DNA from: Entonaema liquescens
Taxonomy: Eukaryota > Ascomycota > Sordariomycetes > Xylariales > Xylariaceae
Assembly (NCBI GenBank): GCA_902805475.1
Contig: CADCSX010000001.1
Span: 2,294,001 to 2,358,000, forward strand
Length of the DNA: 64,000 bases
Reading direction: 5' to 3'
The notes under the pieces were generated by a model that worked only from the letters and a program-made list of their open reading frames with translations, was not told the DNA's origin and did not search any database. Positions 50,201 to 63,500 of this stretch are shown here, one piece after another. How positions within the stretch are numbered: the stretch's first letter is position 1; each line of letters starts with the position of its first letter. The position numbers and the translations under genes were made by a program.

Positions 50201-52748
50201 TTGGAACTTTCCGGTTGAGAATTTGTGGTCCTTTTGGGTACACGTCGGCTGACTGGGGGTAACGGTTCATCAAATAGGCCGTCGTCGTCATCAAAATCAT
50301 AGGGGTCCTGACTTATAGCTACAGGCTTTTTCTGTCGGGTGGGGGACCTTGCTAGTTTGCTATTACTAGTTATGGTAAACGGTGGTTGCTCGTCGATTAG
50401 TTCATCTAATTCGGGTATAGGAGAGGCGACGCGGCGACGGGGTCTTCCCGCCGTACTCGGCGGTGGCATCGGCGGTTCCTCATGGTCCCGACTCGGGATC
50501 GGTAAAGAATCATCCGCTTGGTGAGAAAGCTGAGTTTGAAGGATAACTTGCGTGCTACCTCGTGGGATAAGTGTTGACTCCCGCGAGAAGCTCGTCGACG
50601 GCACAGATCTGGCTGGTTGAGTTGCGCGTACAATAGGGTCAGGGTGCTCGGCTTCGGTACTGGAAGTCTCGCTACTTTCAAAATAGCTCCGGCTGTCGAT
50701 ACCGGCTCTCAGAAGGCTGGGCTTCAGGGATGATTGGCGCTCTTTCAATAACTCCTCCAATTCTTCGAGTCGAGCCTCATCGTCCTGTGTGTCCAGATCT
50801 TGGTCATAAGCGTCTGAAATCCGCGATATTAAGGCTTCTTTCTTCTGTTGAACTTCCTCATAGGAACGCAAGTCGCTTGAAAGGTCATTTAAAGCTGCCT
50901 GTTGCCGTGTCAATTTCTCTTTCTCCTGCTTGAGACGACTTCTAGGCCCAAGGTCGCCGCTTTTCAAGGATTGCTTATATGCGTCCTTGTTATCACGTAG
51001 CTTCTCCTCCAACGCTTCCCTTGCTCTTTCAATAGCGCCGCATGGATGTGCCAGGAACAATTCCAGAATGGCATCTTGCTCATCTTCGTCGATTACGACG
51101 CTTGGTTCACTAGTCAACTGAGATCTCTGCGAGGGACCAGCTTCCAGGTCCTGGTCGTAGCCCCTAGTCATACTAACCTGGGAAGAACCATGCTGCTTAG
51201 GTTTCTGGGATGAGCGAAACGGCGTGCGCCTCTCGCTTTGAGCTACCTGTTTCGGCTTGGAAGGCGTATCGTAGGCTACAACATCGTCGGCATCCCAAGA
51301 TCTCCGAATCGAAGTTTTTGGCCGGCTGCTTGAATGAGCCGTGCTGTCTGGTACGTTGTAGGCAGGTGGTGTGATAAGCTCATCATCCGAGTCCTCGATA
51401 ACCCGATCATCGTGTTTCGAGGTTCGAGATCTCTGTGCGGTCTGCGCTTTTGGAGTCTCCGGAGTATCTTCCGAGAACGAATCATCCGCGGAAGATGTTG
51501 TTCGCTTGTTCTTGACGTCCATCGCATCATAAGGAGCAACATTTTTCAGAGATGGTTTAGCAGGAGACCGCTTTATAATTCGCTCGGCAGCAGATGATTC
51601 TTCATCTATGATGTCTTCCCCTCTGGCCCTCCGACTCGTATCCTTCCTGGATGAACTCACAGCTTTCGATGGCGACTGACTAGCTGCCGTCTTCAGCTTC
51701 GTCTTGGCTGGTGATTTAGTCGGGGATTTCTTAAGATGAGAATGCATGGATTCTTCCTCGGACAAAACTTCGTAGATATCAGGAAAATCATCTGCTTGAG
51801 CGACAGTGGTAGTAGGCGGTTGACTGATTTGATCACTTTTTCGCTTTTTACCTCGTTTGGGAGTCAGCGGCGCAGGCCGCGTAGCATGTTCCTCCTCCCA
51901 TACCATAACGTCGCTCCCGAATGCAACCGAGTTTTCGGTCGTAGTGATAGGCTCTGGTCGTATGGCATGCTCCTCCTCCCATACCATGATATCGGTTCCG
52001 AACGCGACCGAGGGTGCGGTGGTAGTGGAGGCTGGTCCGGGCCGTGCAGCAAAATCTTCCCGCCATAATCCAATGTTGCTTCCAAATGCAACAGAGTTTA
52101 CTGAAGTTAGTTCATCATCATTTGTCAGGTCAACTGTGTCGTAGGTACGGTCGCTTCCGAATGCGGGCCCTGGAGTTGGAAACTGCTTTCGGGGCGATGT
52201 TCTTTTCTTAGCCGAATTCGCAATACCTATAGTATTCTCTTAGCCATGGTTTTTGTGGTGTCAAATAGACAGGGAGTCCGACCTGAGCTCTTCAGCAATG
52301 AGCTATATTCTTTAGCAAGGGACCTCGACCCCGACTCCGACCTCAATTCTGACCCCGCGCCTCTGCTCGTAGATGTAGGGGTAAGCAATTGCTCCTGACG
52401 TAGCATAAGAGTAGGCCGTTTAGAGCCAGACTTCGAAGACAATTTTCCCATCCTTTCTCCTACCGTATCCCCCCCGGACGCATCGAGCGGTTTCGCCACC
52501 GGCTTCGTTGACCCATCGGACGGTTCCGGTTGCAAAGATCGAACGACTGGAAGAATCGGATATAAAGGTGATTCGGCAACGCCCCTGGTACGCGTCTCAG
52601 AATTTGAGGAGGTCGAATTGGTGAGAGAAGAAGATATATCGAAGGAGGTTTGTTCTCGAGCAGGTGGCAGTAAAGGCGCGTTTGGCGCGGTTAGAGGAAC
52701 ATTCGCGAGTAACCAACTTAAGTGATCGCGAAGATTGTTTCGAGTCAT
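47213..52748 (-). CDS. RecQ-family DNA helicase of the BLM/SGS1/QDE-3 type, 3 exons
   Basis: The model is complement(join(47213..48352, 48406..52226, 52283..52748)), 1808 aa. A 53-nt intron joins the last exons in phase. The 56-nt first intron (GTCGGA...CTATAG) has an unusual donor but is needed to pass the in-frame TAG in its acceptor. The start is MTRNNLRDHLSWLLANVP. Residues about 165-260 hold tandem repeats of a W/E-rich motif (see findings). The 650-residue acidic/Ser-rich middle precedes the helicase core: GLN-type motif 0 (FRHNQLEAIDATLAG), Walker A MPTGGGKSLCYQLPA near residue 960, DEAHCVSQWGHDFRPDY near 1070, and QETGRAGRDGLPSECYL near 1250. A zinc-binding part follows (CDNQSDCRRTEILRYFGEAF...CGKTCDNC), then a winged helix and an HRDC-like segment (LREMAIRWTVSLDKMHLIPGI) near 1590-1645. 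In Neurospora QDE-3 acts in quelling and DNA repair. Orthology is inferred from architecture. Confidence 0.9.
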
Positions 52749-53289
52749 GAAGACGCCTTGGAACCTATGTTCCACAGAAGCTCCATGAGATTTTACAGAA
52801 TCAATTGTGAAAATAAAGGAAACCCTAATAGGACATAGTATGTCGTCCCCTCTCTTCGTAGTTTAAAGTGGCATTGACAATGTTGAATGTTACTCTGAAA
52901 AGTCCGAATTCACGACAGACCCATCTAAAAAGCTCGGACCATGTGACACCAAGTCGCGCGTGCAGGTGATTCAATTTAGCAATGCCGCGTTTTGCAGCAA
53001 GATAAAGTTGTGGGGCCGCTTATAGATAGATCCACAGCACTGTTAGATAAGAATTCAACTGATCTTATAAACTATTTCATTGCTCAATTGTCGTCTCCTC
53101 ATCGTGGTTTATAGGTAATCTTAGATATCACTAACCAGTTAACTAGCCATAACGTTAACTAAGTAACTAAACAACTTTTAAAGTTGACGGTTATATAACC
53201 TCAATTTGACATAGTAAATACTATCTATCTCTATCTTTAGGTATATACTCGCTCTTCAATATCCAATGTGATATACCAATACAAATCAT
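52749..53289. other. Intergenic region between RecQ start and DUF1275 stop
   Basis: Contains the RecQ promoter and the 3' flank of the next minus-strand gene. AT-rich near 53110-53230. No gene is seen. Confidence 0.5.
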
Positions 53290-54282
53290 CTAACAAGCAT
53301 CTTGGCTGGACGTCGTCTTGGGCTTATCAGCACCGTTGAAGAAATACATACCCGTCACAAGCATCTTTCCAGCAGCTGATACCAGAATGGCCACCCAAGA
53401 CCCAGCAGATCGGTAAATACCTGCGCCTGCGAGTGACCCGAGAACAAGTGTCGCGAGAAACATAGCACGCCTCGTGCGTGGTCTGTTATTTAGCTTAAAT
53501 AGCTTAGGGTCGATTAGCAGGTCGATCCACGCGGCGGTGGCCATCGATGTGCTTATCTCCGTCATCTGAAGGGATCGTGACTGCACAACCTGGCTACCAG
53601 AAGCAAACGCCAGAAGTCCTATAACGATTACTGCGCCGCTACCCTTTAACTCTATTCCGCGTTGGTACTGCATAGCTGCCGCGCCGAATACCAAGCACGA
53701 CTGGATAAAATTGCAGCAGACAAGCCACAGTCTTATCCGTGGGCCAACGAGGTGGCTAATCTGGCCTGTCACCCATCCGCCCAAGAGGAAGAAACCCAAC
53801 GCTGCCCCAATGTTCGCCGTGATAAACATCTCGCCGTCAAGATAAGGCAGTATAATGGCCAGCATGAGGAAAACTGTATTTCCTGTCTGGTTCGACGCGA
53901 AACAATGGTAGTCGGGAAAAGAGATAGCATCCTGCATGCCCGTACAACTAATATTAAGAACGTGTTAGCTAACAGACCCGAACATATTCTATAGAACCAT
54001 AAGAATCCAAATAGTCGGCCTAGGTATATACTAGGTTCCTGGCATCTTTTCGGCCTTTCGGTCATAGTTTATACAGGGAACTGCTTACAATGTCAGGATA
54101 AGTAATTCGAGCTCAGCAAAAGCTGATGGACGCACAGGTTCTAGCATGTGACACCACGCTCTCGAAAATACCGAGTCCATGTTAGGCAATAGAGTCGAGG
54201 CAGAACTAGAGCCGGTAGTTTGTACACTATTAGATTCCCTCCGTTCAGGATCTTGGGGTTTGTCGACGTTAAGGTTTGCCAT
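53290..54282 (-). CDS. DUF1275 (YoaK-family) integral membrane protein, 2 exons
   Basis: The model is complement(join(53290..53947, 54089..54282)), 283 aa. A 141-nt intron (GTAAGC...TATTAG) joins ELLILTF to CTGMQDAISFPDYHCFASNQTGN, which is the conserved opening of DUF1275 proteins. Following hydrophobic segments (TVFLMLAIILPYLDG, NIGAALGFFLLGGWVTG, LVCCNFIQSCLVFGAAA, AVIVIGLLAFASGSQVV, ATLVLGSLAGAGIY, VAILVSAAGKMLVTGMYFF) indicate about six membrane helices. The N-terminus (MANLNVDKPQDPERRESNS) is hydrophilic. The family's function is not established; transport is sometimes guessed. No partner operon-like context exists in this fungal setting. Confidence 0.9.
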
Positions 54283-57209
54283 ATTGTCCAACACGGGTGG
54301 TGTAATCCCGGACAGCAAGTAGGTAAGAAGAAATTTTTAAATATCAAAATTCATACGAGTAGGTTATTATGAAGAAGAAAAGTCTCAAGTCACACATAGG
54401 CAAAATTTTCTAAATAAACAGAATCACACCGACTTTGTTGACTCGCCACGGATATACAACTCACATAAATGAGCCAGAGCCGTTCCGATGCCTTGGTCGG
54501 CACGGCTTCCATAAGGATATGTAACAGTTCCAACGTCTTTGACATCATTCAGATCTGGCTATGAAAGAATCTTGTTCTGGGTTTCTAACCGACAACCGAC
54601 GCAAGAGGAAGTAAACCGCAACGTTAACCACATGGTATCCTAATCGAGCTTGGCAACGGCGCCGCTTCTCTATTCTGACCTTAGCAGATTTATGCCCAGT
54701 TTTTAGACTGCCGGGACACGGCCCCACCAAGCCGACCCGAGATCCTAATATGTTGTTACTCACAGCCCAAGAACCACAAACGGTTCATCGGCAACGACTG
54801 CAGGATACGTCGGCAAGGTGAAAAGGATCCCAGCAGACGGTCCAGACGAGGTTGGGTCCGACTCCATATTAGGGGGGCTCAGAAGTATTGCAGCCCATAC
54901 CATGGCAGCACACACTTTAAACATGTTAAGTTGAATATCTATTCCGCGTAGCAAGTTCGGAACGCCTCCGCGGCATACACTAAGACTGGATTACTAGACG
55001 CTAGCTCTTTTTATATTAGTCTCACCTTATTCTTAACTTCAACTAACGAGGCTCTGCGCTACTTACCTAATGACATTCTCATTCCTATGTCTAAAAGGCC
55101 GACTACCGTGTGAACACACCGAGATCCGTAGCCAATAATCGTTCCGCTATTAATATCAGATTGCCGCAACTCTATACCACTGCCGAGAACCTTCCCTAAG
55201 AATGGGTAAGGATCCACGGTATTATAGCGGCGGCTACAACGTCTGAGATCGCGGAAGCACTCCTGTGTTGCCGTAAGGGAACCGAATAAATTCCCATACT
55301 GACGGGAAACCAACGACATCCGCTACCGCTTAGACCGAGCGGTGAGGTCGCAATAAGACACGTAGCGGCCAGTTTAAAGCACGAGTTCATAATTGATATC
55401 CAGTGATACTATGAGTCTATAATACAATGTCAACACAGATTCAACCCCTAAATATGAGTTATGAAGTTGCGCACGTACTCACCTAGTCCTATCTTGACAT
55501 GTCAGTAAACGTGGAAGCTATCATGTTAGGTGCACGCATGGAACGGTTTCAACCTTCAACACACGCCAAAACGAATGTATGGTTTCCCACCAAGTGTCCT
55601 GACCTTGCTTCAGACACCAAGAGAGTGACATCTATGCTTCATGGTTAGCAATACTAAGCCCTTCTTATCAACATTGTTAGTTGTTTGTTCGCATAGTCGT
55701 TCGATACATATGTGGGAGGTCTTCATCTCGAATAATAGACTCAAAGTGAAACCCGATTTAATATTGGAAATCGTAAAGATGAGGAATCGCCCCCTCGTGT
55801 CACCTATAATGAGCGCATCGAGCCATTGACCACTTTCACCCACACGATTAAAACTATCGTTACATCGTATATCCGGAACGCAGGTACATAAAGGTTATGG
55901 CCCAACCAACCATCTACCCAACCAACTAAGAATTCGTAAGGCTGAATTGTGATTTGTCACTCCTGATGGTAAGGCTGGATAAAGCGAACCGTGGATTTTT
56001 CCATTATGCACATCAAAGCTGTATGTACTAACCCAGGTACGTGGGGGGAAGGACAAAGAAGACAGGGGGGTTTAAAAGAAGATGGGTTAAGGTAGCTAAT
56101 TTGGTGGAGCTTGTCCCTATCTAATTCATTGACTATCGCTAGTTAATCTGAAAAACTACCTACACTTCATAATTACTAAACTCATAGAATCGAGTCATTA
56201 GGGGTCCCGCCAGTATCTACCTTGGTTTCATCTCCATTTATTTTATCTACGTACCTTTAGGTTAGGTACCTGTAGTTATTCTACCGAGAGAGGGTGGTAA
56301 TTACGGCCCTCCTTGTCAAACCTCGATGGCTGACAAGCTGACATTTTGCAGGGATAGTTGCATCTCAACGCGCCAGTCGTTTGTGCTCGCCCAACTCGTC
56401 GGAATCTGAGCGGCCAAGGGACTGGCTAACATCATACATCATCATATGCATTACCACGAAAGCGAAAGATACATTCCTACCCCGGATTGATCGTTGGAAA
56501 TCCACCTGTGTGCGGGAAACTGCCCTAAGGCAAGCCACGTTCCCGCGGAGATCTTACGCGATACTCAAGGTCCTTGGACTCCTTAGACCACTGACGACCC
56601 TCATCCTTATCTCTGGGCTCGGGTAGAATCATCCATCTAATAAGGCTTAGCCCTACCCATCAACCATCGATCCTGGACGCCTCTCAGATAAGATAAGAGG
56701 GCATTGGCATTGGCATTGACATTGGCTGTCGTAAACCTGTCGTACCCCTGACCGGTCAGCTAGGCGTCTACGAATATCCGTGTGTTCATTTGCTTTTGTG
56801 ACGGGAACTTATCTCTTTTATGTCATGTCTGATTCGCTGCTCGGGGCTCTCGTCCAGGTATGTGCCCGGGCCGATTTATAATATCGGGGAAGCAAAGTTG
56901 GCCTTCGAACGTCACTCTTTTTTAGTATCTGGGTCGTCGAGTTTACTATTAGTAAATGAGGTTCGCTTCGTGAGGCCAAAGTCTATTATCTCAGCTCCGC
57001 AGTGTGTATATTCGGCAGGCCGTCGAGAACATCACGATTCTGTGTAATATCTCAGGCAAACTCTTGCCTCGTATGCCTGTCAGCAAGCCACCGGAACTAT
57101 CGACGTACGACGTGAATAGTGTGGCTAGGCAGACGAACTCCCTGTCCGTTATCAGGAATACGCTAATGGCTATATCTTAGTCAAAGCATCACCAATCTTT
57201 AGAGGCGTA

Positions 57210-57222
57210 TATCTACCTTATC
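57210..57222 (+). promoter_or_regulatory. Paired GATA-factor sites (AreA/NIT2 type)
   Basis: TATCTA at 57210-57215 and TTATC at 57218-57222 put two GATA cores within 13 bp, about 500 bp upstream of the nitrate transporter ATG. Closely spaced GATA cores are known binding sites of AreA/NIT2 nitrogen regulators. Binding here is inferred. Confidence 0.45.
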
Positions 57223-57415
57223 AGACCCGACAAGATCACCTTCTTAGTCGTAGCTGCCCTTTCCCCCTGGTATTAGCAATAGAAAGGAGCCTCCTCAACG
57301 CTAAAGATCTAATAATCCCTACGGCGATTGGTTAATCGCAGCACGCTACCTCCCCATCACTTGGATCTGGCGTTTCCGGTTCGGCACATCTAAACTTTAT
57401 CTTCTAGGAGAAGCT

Positions 57416-57423
57416 TCCGCGGA
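57416..57423. promoter_or_regulatory. NIT4/NirA-type palindrome TCCGCGGA
   Basis: A perfect TCCGCGGA palindrome lies 294 bp upstream of the nitrate transporter start, with an AGATAA core (57398-57403, minus strand) beside it. TCCGCGGA is the published NIT4 recognition sequence in Neurospora and close to the NirA site of Aspergillus. Its location upstream of a nitrate transporter makes it credible. Confidence 0.6.
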
Positions 57424-57716
57424 AAACACTTGAGTAGCCTTGGGGTGGGGACCGTTACTCTAGACCCGCTTAAGAGACGACTTGTCCGGAGATGCTCAGT
57501 TGCACGGTAATTCTATTCACTAACCTAAGAGTATACGCTGTTCAGACAGGAGGATATATACGCTACCCCTTTCAACCCATCGGATTGCAGTTCGGACCAG
57601 TCAGTAGTCACAATCGCCATAAACTTTGCGTTGAAAACCATACGATCAGCCCCTTTACGAGAATCTGCGAGTTTTTATCGTAAGATCCCTCAGGGCTTAG
57701 ACTTAGAACCCTCAAG

Positions 57717-59404
57717 ATGAAGTTGTCTTGCCTGTGGGCTGCCCCGGAAGTCGACCCGATTAACCGCAAGGCCCGCTCAGTCCCCGTTCTGAACGTCTTT
57801 AATGTCTACGGGCGCGTATTCTTCTTCTCCTGGTGGGGTTTTATGGTGGCCTTTTGGGCGTGGTACACGTTTCCCCCTCTGGTCAGTATCTCGATCCTCT
57901 AGAAACTTCACGTGAAAGGGGGCAGTGTAACTGACAGTCTACGCACTTCGTAGTTGACGCATACCATCAAAACCAACATCCATCTTACCTCAGCCGAGAT
58001 TGCCAATTCCAATATCGTCTCGCTGTGTGCTACGTATGTGTTTTATAATTACTTTGGTTTCATGGTTCCCTTCCTGAGCTGACATACTGGAGTTTGCTGG
58101 TTCGATTTGCGGCTGGTCCTGCTTGCGATCGGTTTGGGCCTCGTTGGGTATTTGCCGGCACACTCCTTATCGGATCGATCCCTCTCGGTCTGGCCCCTCT
58201 GGTTCATGATGCCCAAGGCCTCTACATAAGCCGTTTCTTTATAGGTATCCTCGGTGGGTCCTTTGTGCCTTGCCAGGTCTGGTCGACGGGATTTTTCGAC
58301 AAGAATGTTATCGGTACTGCCAACGCACTCACAGGAGGCTGGGGCAATGCCGGTGGTGGAATTACTTACTTCATAATGCCGGCTGTCTTTGACTCTTTCG
58401 TGGCTCTGGGCTATTCGGACGGCGTTGCATGGCGCCTTACCTTTATCGTGCCTCTCGTTATAACACTCGCCACCGGTATATCTATGCTGCTCTTGTGTCC
58501 TGATACACCAACCGGTAAATGGTCCGAGCGACATCTCCACGCCCAGCAGAACCTAGCCTCTCACGATGGCGACGCAGCTCCCAACCCCACGGGTAGTATA
58601 GTCGATGTCCCTGGTAACATCACGGACAAGGCCAGCTCCGCCGGCGGGAACAGTATCCACGAAGTCGAGAAAGACGCCAAGAAGATTCAAAAACATGCCG
58701 AATGGGACCACGAGGCCGTCATGCCGCGGAACGAAATGATAGGAGCAGCCAAAGGGGAAGTCGTGCAGAAGCCAACCTGGGCCGCGGCCTCACGAGTCGT
58801 ATTCTCCCCGCAGACCACCTTCCACGTGCTGACGTACATGTGCTCGTTCGGCGGGGAGCTCGCCGTCAACGCCATACTTGGGTCTTACTATATCAAGAAC
58901 TTCCCGGGGCTAGGCCAGACCAACGCGGCGAACTGGGCTGCCATGTTCGGTTTCCTAAACGTCGTCACGCGGCCCCTCGGCGGCGTCGTCGCAGACATAT
59001 TATACCAGATCTCGGGCCGCAGCGCCTGGGCCAAGAAGATTTGGATCGTGGTGTGCGGGTGCATATCCGGCGCCGCGCTCGTCGTCATCGGCCAGGTTGA
59101 TCCGCACGGTCTATCTGCTATGGTCGGGCTCGTCGCTCTAGCAGCGTTATTCCTAGAGGCGGGTAACGGGGCCAACTTCGCCCTCGTACCGCATGTGCAC
59201 CCGCATGCCAACGGCGTCGTGTCGGGAACCACGGGTGCGGGCGGCAATCTTGGGGGTGTTATCTTTGCCATCATATTCCGGTTCATGGGTGCGGGGACCG
59301 ACTACGCTACGGCCTTCTGGGTCATCGGCGTAATCACCATCGCGCTCAATCTCTGCTTATGCTGGGTCCCGCCCGTACCAAAGGGACAGGTTGGTGGGCG
59401 CTGA
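57717..59404 (+). CDS. nrtA: High-affinity nitrate transporter (CrnA/NrtA, MFS), 3 exons
   Basis: The model is join(57717..57881, 57954..58033, 58093..59404), 518 aa. Introns of 72 nt (GTCAGT...TCGTAG, a weak donor) and 59 nt (GTATGT...CTGGAG) close in phase. The start MKLSCLWAAPEVDPINRKA and GRVFFFSWWGFMVAFWAWY are typical of the fungal nitrate/nitrite porter family. TM1-TM2 follow, then LVRFAAGPACDRFGPRW carrying the conserved TM2 arginine. Nitrate signature 1, GGWGNAGGGITYFIMP, is near residue 163 and signature 2, GTTGAGGNLGGVIFAI, near 459. The long central cytoplasmic loop lies around residues 240-320 (hydrophilic, PTGKW to EWDHEAV). The family imports nitrate with protons across the plasma membrane. 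No nitrate or nitrite reductase gene lies within the window. NIT4/NIT2-like sites upstream suggest nitrogen control. Confidence 0.93.
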
Positions 59405-60560
59405 TTTGCTTGGCGCCCCAGAGATTCTTAAAGTAGGCAAGGTATCTACTTAAATGGGAATCTTGGCGTTGGAATTTTTTCCTTTTCTTTGCGGATTTGA
59501 AACGAGGCTGGCGTTGAAGGGGGCGTGCGTTTCGGTATATACCCATATAAGGTAGCTGGATTTTTAGTTTGTCAGTCGATGCGTCTAATGAATGAGCGAT
59601 GCGATGCGATAGATACTAGGATTAGGAGATAGGTTTAGATGGATAAGGGTATAGAGTGTAGATCCTAAAATAATATAAATTGTATGAATGGATGGAGATT
59701 CTGCTTAAACTGCGGTGTATGAGGTTATCATCGTATACGAGGTAAGTGTCGATCATGAACCAGTTTGTTGGGTATGCTCCTCTCATGTTCGTCGTATACA
59801 TGGTATTATCAGGAGTATTCCCTTGTCTTTTTTTTTGTAATATTTCTCAAATAGTACGGTGCTGATGACTTGGCCATTCCTCCCATGTGCCGTGCAGTAT
59901 AGATAGAACAAGAACAAAATATAACCACCCCAGCTAACTATTATGTATCAGGAGTAAGAAGTCAGAAGTTTCAAGATATACCAAAGGTAAGCTACTAGAC
60001 AAACCCCCCGATTTCCAAACAGCCGTTTCAAGATTACCGGTACGGCAGTCGAGCTCGTTCCATAGGCTATTCGAGTGCCGATCGTGGGATGTGGGCTGTG
60101 GGTGCGGGCAACTGCGCATCCCCCGTATCCGCGCCAATAAAGCAGAAACAAGACAGCCAGCCCATCTAATAATCTACTATTATTCTACCTACCTATTAAT
60201 TACTACCTCGTAATGCTAGGTATCCGAGGAGATATCACGCTCGGTTGCGGCCATCCGAGATCGTCCTTGACTGCTTCCCGATTCGGAGATGCGAGTTGAG
60301 GACGGCCGGGCAATTGGGCGCGCGCTTTTCCCGGGTAGGTCCAGTAGGTCCAGTCCACACATGCAGTGCGATAGATAACCTTAATCTGTTGTACCTCGTC
60401 GCTGTCACAGTATGGTATGAGTATAGATTGGATTATGTTATTGTATTCGTTAGGTTCCATAAGGGAATCTCTAAAATAGTAGACGTAAGAATACATTTAA
60501 GATATATAAGTCCTTATATAGATCCTATAAGTCCATGTCATATAACATTCGCTACTTGTA
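59405..60560. other. Downstream intergenic region grading into AT tract
   Basis: Nothing recognisable apart from short frames. Short repeats of GGTCCA occur at about 60338-60354. From about 60420 the sequence becomes progressively AT-rich. Confidence 0.45.
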
Positions 60561-63500
60561 AAAAATGCAATGTTTTTATCGTTATTTATTTTATAATAAA
60601 ATTTATATTTAATTTTTATACAATTTTAATAAAATAATTATATTTATATTATATTATAAATTAATATTTTCGTAATCGAAAATTAATTAATAATTTATTT
60701 ATATTTTTTTTTAATTTTTTTTATAATAATTATCGTATATATTAATTACCGAATTTAATATATTTAATAAAATATCGTTTTTTTATAATATTTTTTTTAA
60801 TAATTTTCTTATAATATATTTTAAAAAAAATTAATTTTAAATATAATAAAAAATAATTAAAAATATTTAATAAAAATATTAATTTAAAATAATTAATTAA
60901 TATTATATTGTAAATTTTAAAATTATTAAAAAATTTTAAATAATAAATTAATTTTTTAATTTATTTAATAATATAAAAAAGTTTTATATATTATTATTTT
61001 AATTTACGGTTAAAAATAGTAGCGGTAAAAATATTATAACTTTTATATAATTATAAAAATATATATTGTTTTTCACGAAAAAATATAAATTTATATTATT
61101 AATTATAATAGAATTTTATAAACATAAACGTTAAAATAATTATGTTATAAATGTTAATTTATAATAAAGAAAAATTTTAATATTATATTTTTAAAAATTA
61201 AATAATAAAATTAAATATAAAATTATATAAAATTTTAAAAAAGTTTAATTTTGTTATAAAAAATTTAATAAAATTTAATTTATATTAAAAATAAAAAAAA
61301 TATTATTTTTATAATTTATTATTATTAAAGAAATAAAAATAATATTATAAATAAAATTTAATAAATAAAATATATTGTTTTATTTAATTATTAATTTAAA
61401 AATAATAAATAATTATATATAATAATTTTATATCGTATATTATTTAAAATATAAATTAAAATTTTAATAAAAATTTAAAATTTTTATTTAAAATAATAAC
61501 TTTAAATAATTTTTATTTAATATTAAATAATTAATTATAAAACGTTTTAATTTATTATAAAACATTATAATCGTATTTATTAAAAATTAAAATAATTAAT
61601 TTAGTAAATTTATTAATAATAATATTAAATAAATTATAATTATTATTATTTTAAAAAAAAATAAAAATTATATTTATTATAATTATATAAAAAAATAAAA
61701 AAAATTAATAATAAGTTAAAATAAATTATAAAATTTATAATTATATATATGATGTAATAAATATTCGAGATATGATTTTATATATTTTGTAAATTTTTTT
61801 CGGTTAAAGATAAAATATTATAGATAGTTACGAAAGCGATTAAATTTTAAGTAATTTAATTTATATATTATTTTAAAAATTTTAAAGTTGTAATTTTTTA
61901 ATATATATAATTTATTGTAAATGTTTGAATATTTTTAAATAAATTTATTTTTTAAATAAAATAAAAAATTTATAATATTTTATTAATTAAAACGGCAGTT
62001 AATATTAATAATATTTAATATTATTTGTTATTTAAAATTTTTGCAATAATTTTATTATATTTTAATTTTAAATTTTAAAGTTATTTATATTAATGTAATA
62101 TTATAAATATTATATAATGTAAAAAAGTTATTATTAAGTTTTAAAATTACCATGCGAATAATTAATAAAATTTTATCGAATAAAATTTAAAAATTATTTA
62201 ATTATAAATTAATAAATAAAATTTAATATTTATTAATATTATTAGAAAAAAAATTTAATTTTTTTAATTAAAAAATTAATTTAACCGGATATAAAAGGTT
62301 AAATATTGATAATTGCAATAATATATTAAAAATTATATAAAATTTTTCGAATTTATATAATAATATATATAAAAATTTAAAAATATATTCGAAAGTTTTA
62401 ATTAATTATAAATTTTTATTATTTATTATAATAAAATTAATAAAATTTAAATATTTAATTATTTCGAAAATAGTTTTATAATTAATAAAAATGTAAATTT
62501 TTTTTTATGTAATAAAAATGTAATAATAGATTTTTTTTAAAATTTAAATAAAATTTAAAACTTTTATTTTAGTAAGTTAATATTGTTTTTTAAAATATAT
62601 AAAAATACGTAATAAAAATATAATTAATTTTATTATAATTTATAAAACGTAAATAATAAATTTATTATTTTTTATTAATTTAAGTAAAATGTTTTTAGTA
62701 ATATAATAAATATAAATTTTAATTTTAATGTAAAAAATATTAAAATTAATATATAATATTTTTATAAAATTAAAAAAATAAAAAATTATATATTTTATTA
62801 ATATATTTTTAATATCGTAAAATAAATTTAATTTTATTTATGAAAAAATTATAATAATAATTTTTAATATTTATTTCTTTTTATTTTATTTTAATAATAA
62901 TATATAAAAGTTCGTACGAAATAAAAAAGTTTTTCGTTTTTTTAAAAATTCGATAAATTCGGTATATTTTAATATATTATTTTTTATATAATTAATAAAA
63001 TTAATAAAAGTTTTTAAATTTTTTAATAATTTAAAAAATATAATTTTAATAATTGTAATAAATTTTTCTTTTATTATTAATAAATTAAAAAAATTGATAA
63101 AATAACCAAAAATAATATTATTAAAAAAAATAACAAACAATTTATTAAAATTAATTAATATATTTTTTATTTTTATTAAAATAAAAATATAAATTAAATT
63201 TTTAATATATTTTTCGAATATAATAAAAATTATATAAATATTATTATAATAAATATTAACGTTATTAACGGGTTTAAAAATAATATTTATTTATTTTTAA
63301 ACGTATATATTATTATTTTTATATTTTATAATTAATATTTTAAATATATATTAATTTTTTATAATCATAATAATTAAAATTTATTATATTATTAAATAAA
63401 TACATTATTAATAATAAAAAAATAATATATTAAAAATTATAAAATATAATTTATTTTAATATTTAATTAATATAAATTTTTATAATTTTATTAAATATTT

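Larger units (their letters stand above)
54283..57716. other. Gene-poor region; possible small secreted-protein remnant and nitrate transporter promoter
   Basis: Minus-strand frames at 55059-55390 and 54760-54954 look partly protein-like. MNSCFKLAATCLIATSPLG at 55390 could be a signal peptide, and a GTAAGT donor follows the 55319-55059 frame. The frames do not join cleanly, so no gene is called. A GGCATT tandem run lies at about 56700-56726. The last several hundred bases are the nitrate transporter promoter, with nitrogen-control motifs listed separately. Confidence 0.45.

Noticed and set aside
54760..55390. Small secreted cysteine-rich protein on the minus strand
   Set aside because: A signal-peptide-like start and a GTAAGT donor are visible, but the pieces lie in different frames and need a guessed base or intron; kept only as a remark in the regional entry.
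62886..63140. 84-codon minus-strand frame in AT tract 2
   Set aside because: Low-complexity AT-derived residues with no motif; chance frame.
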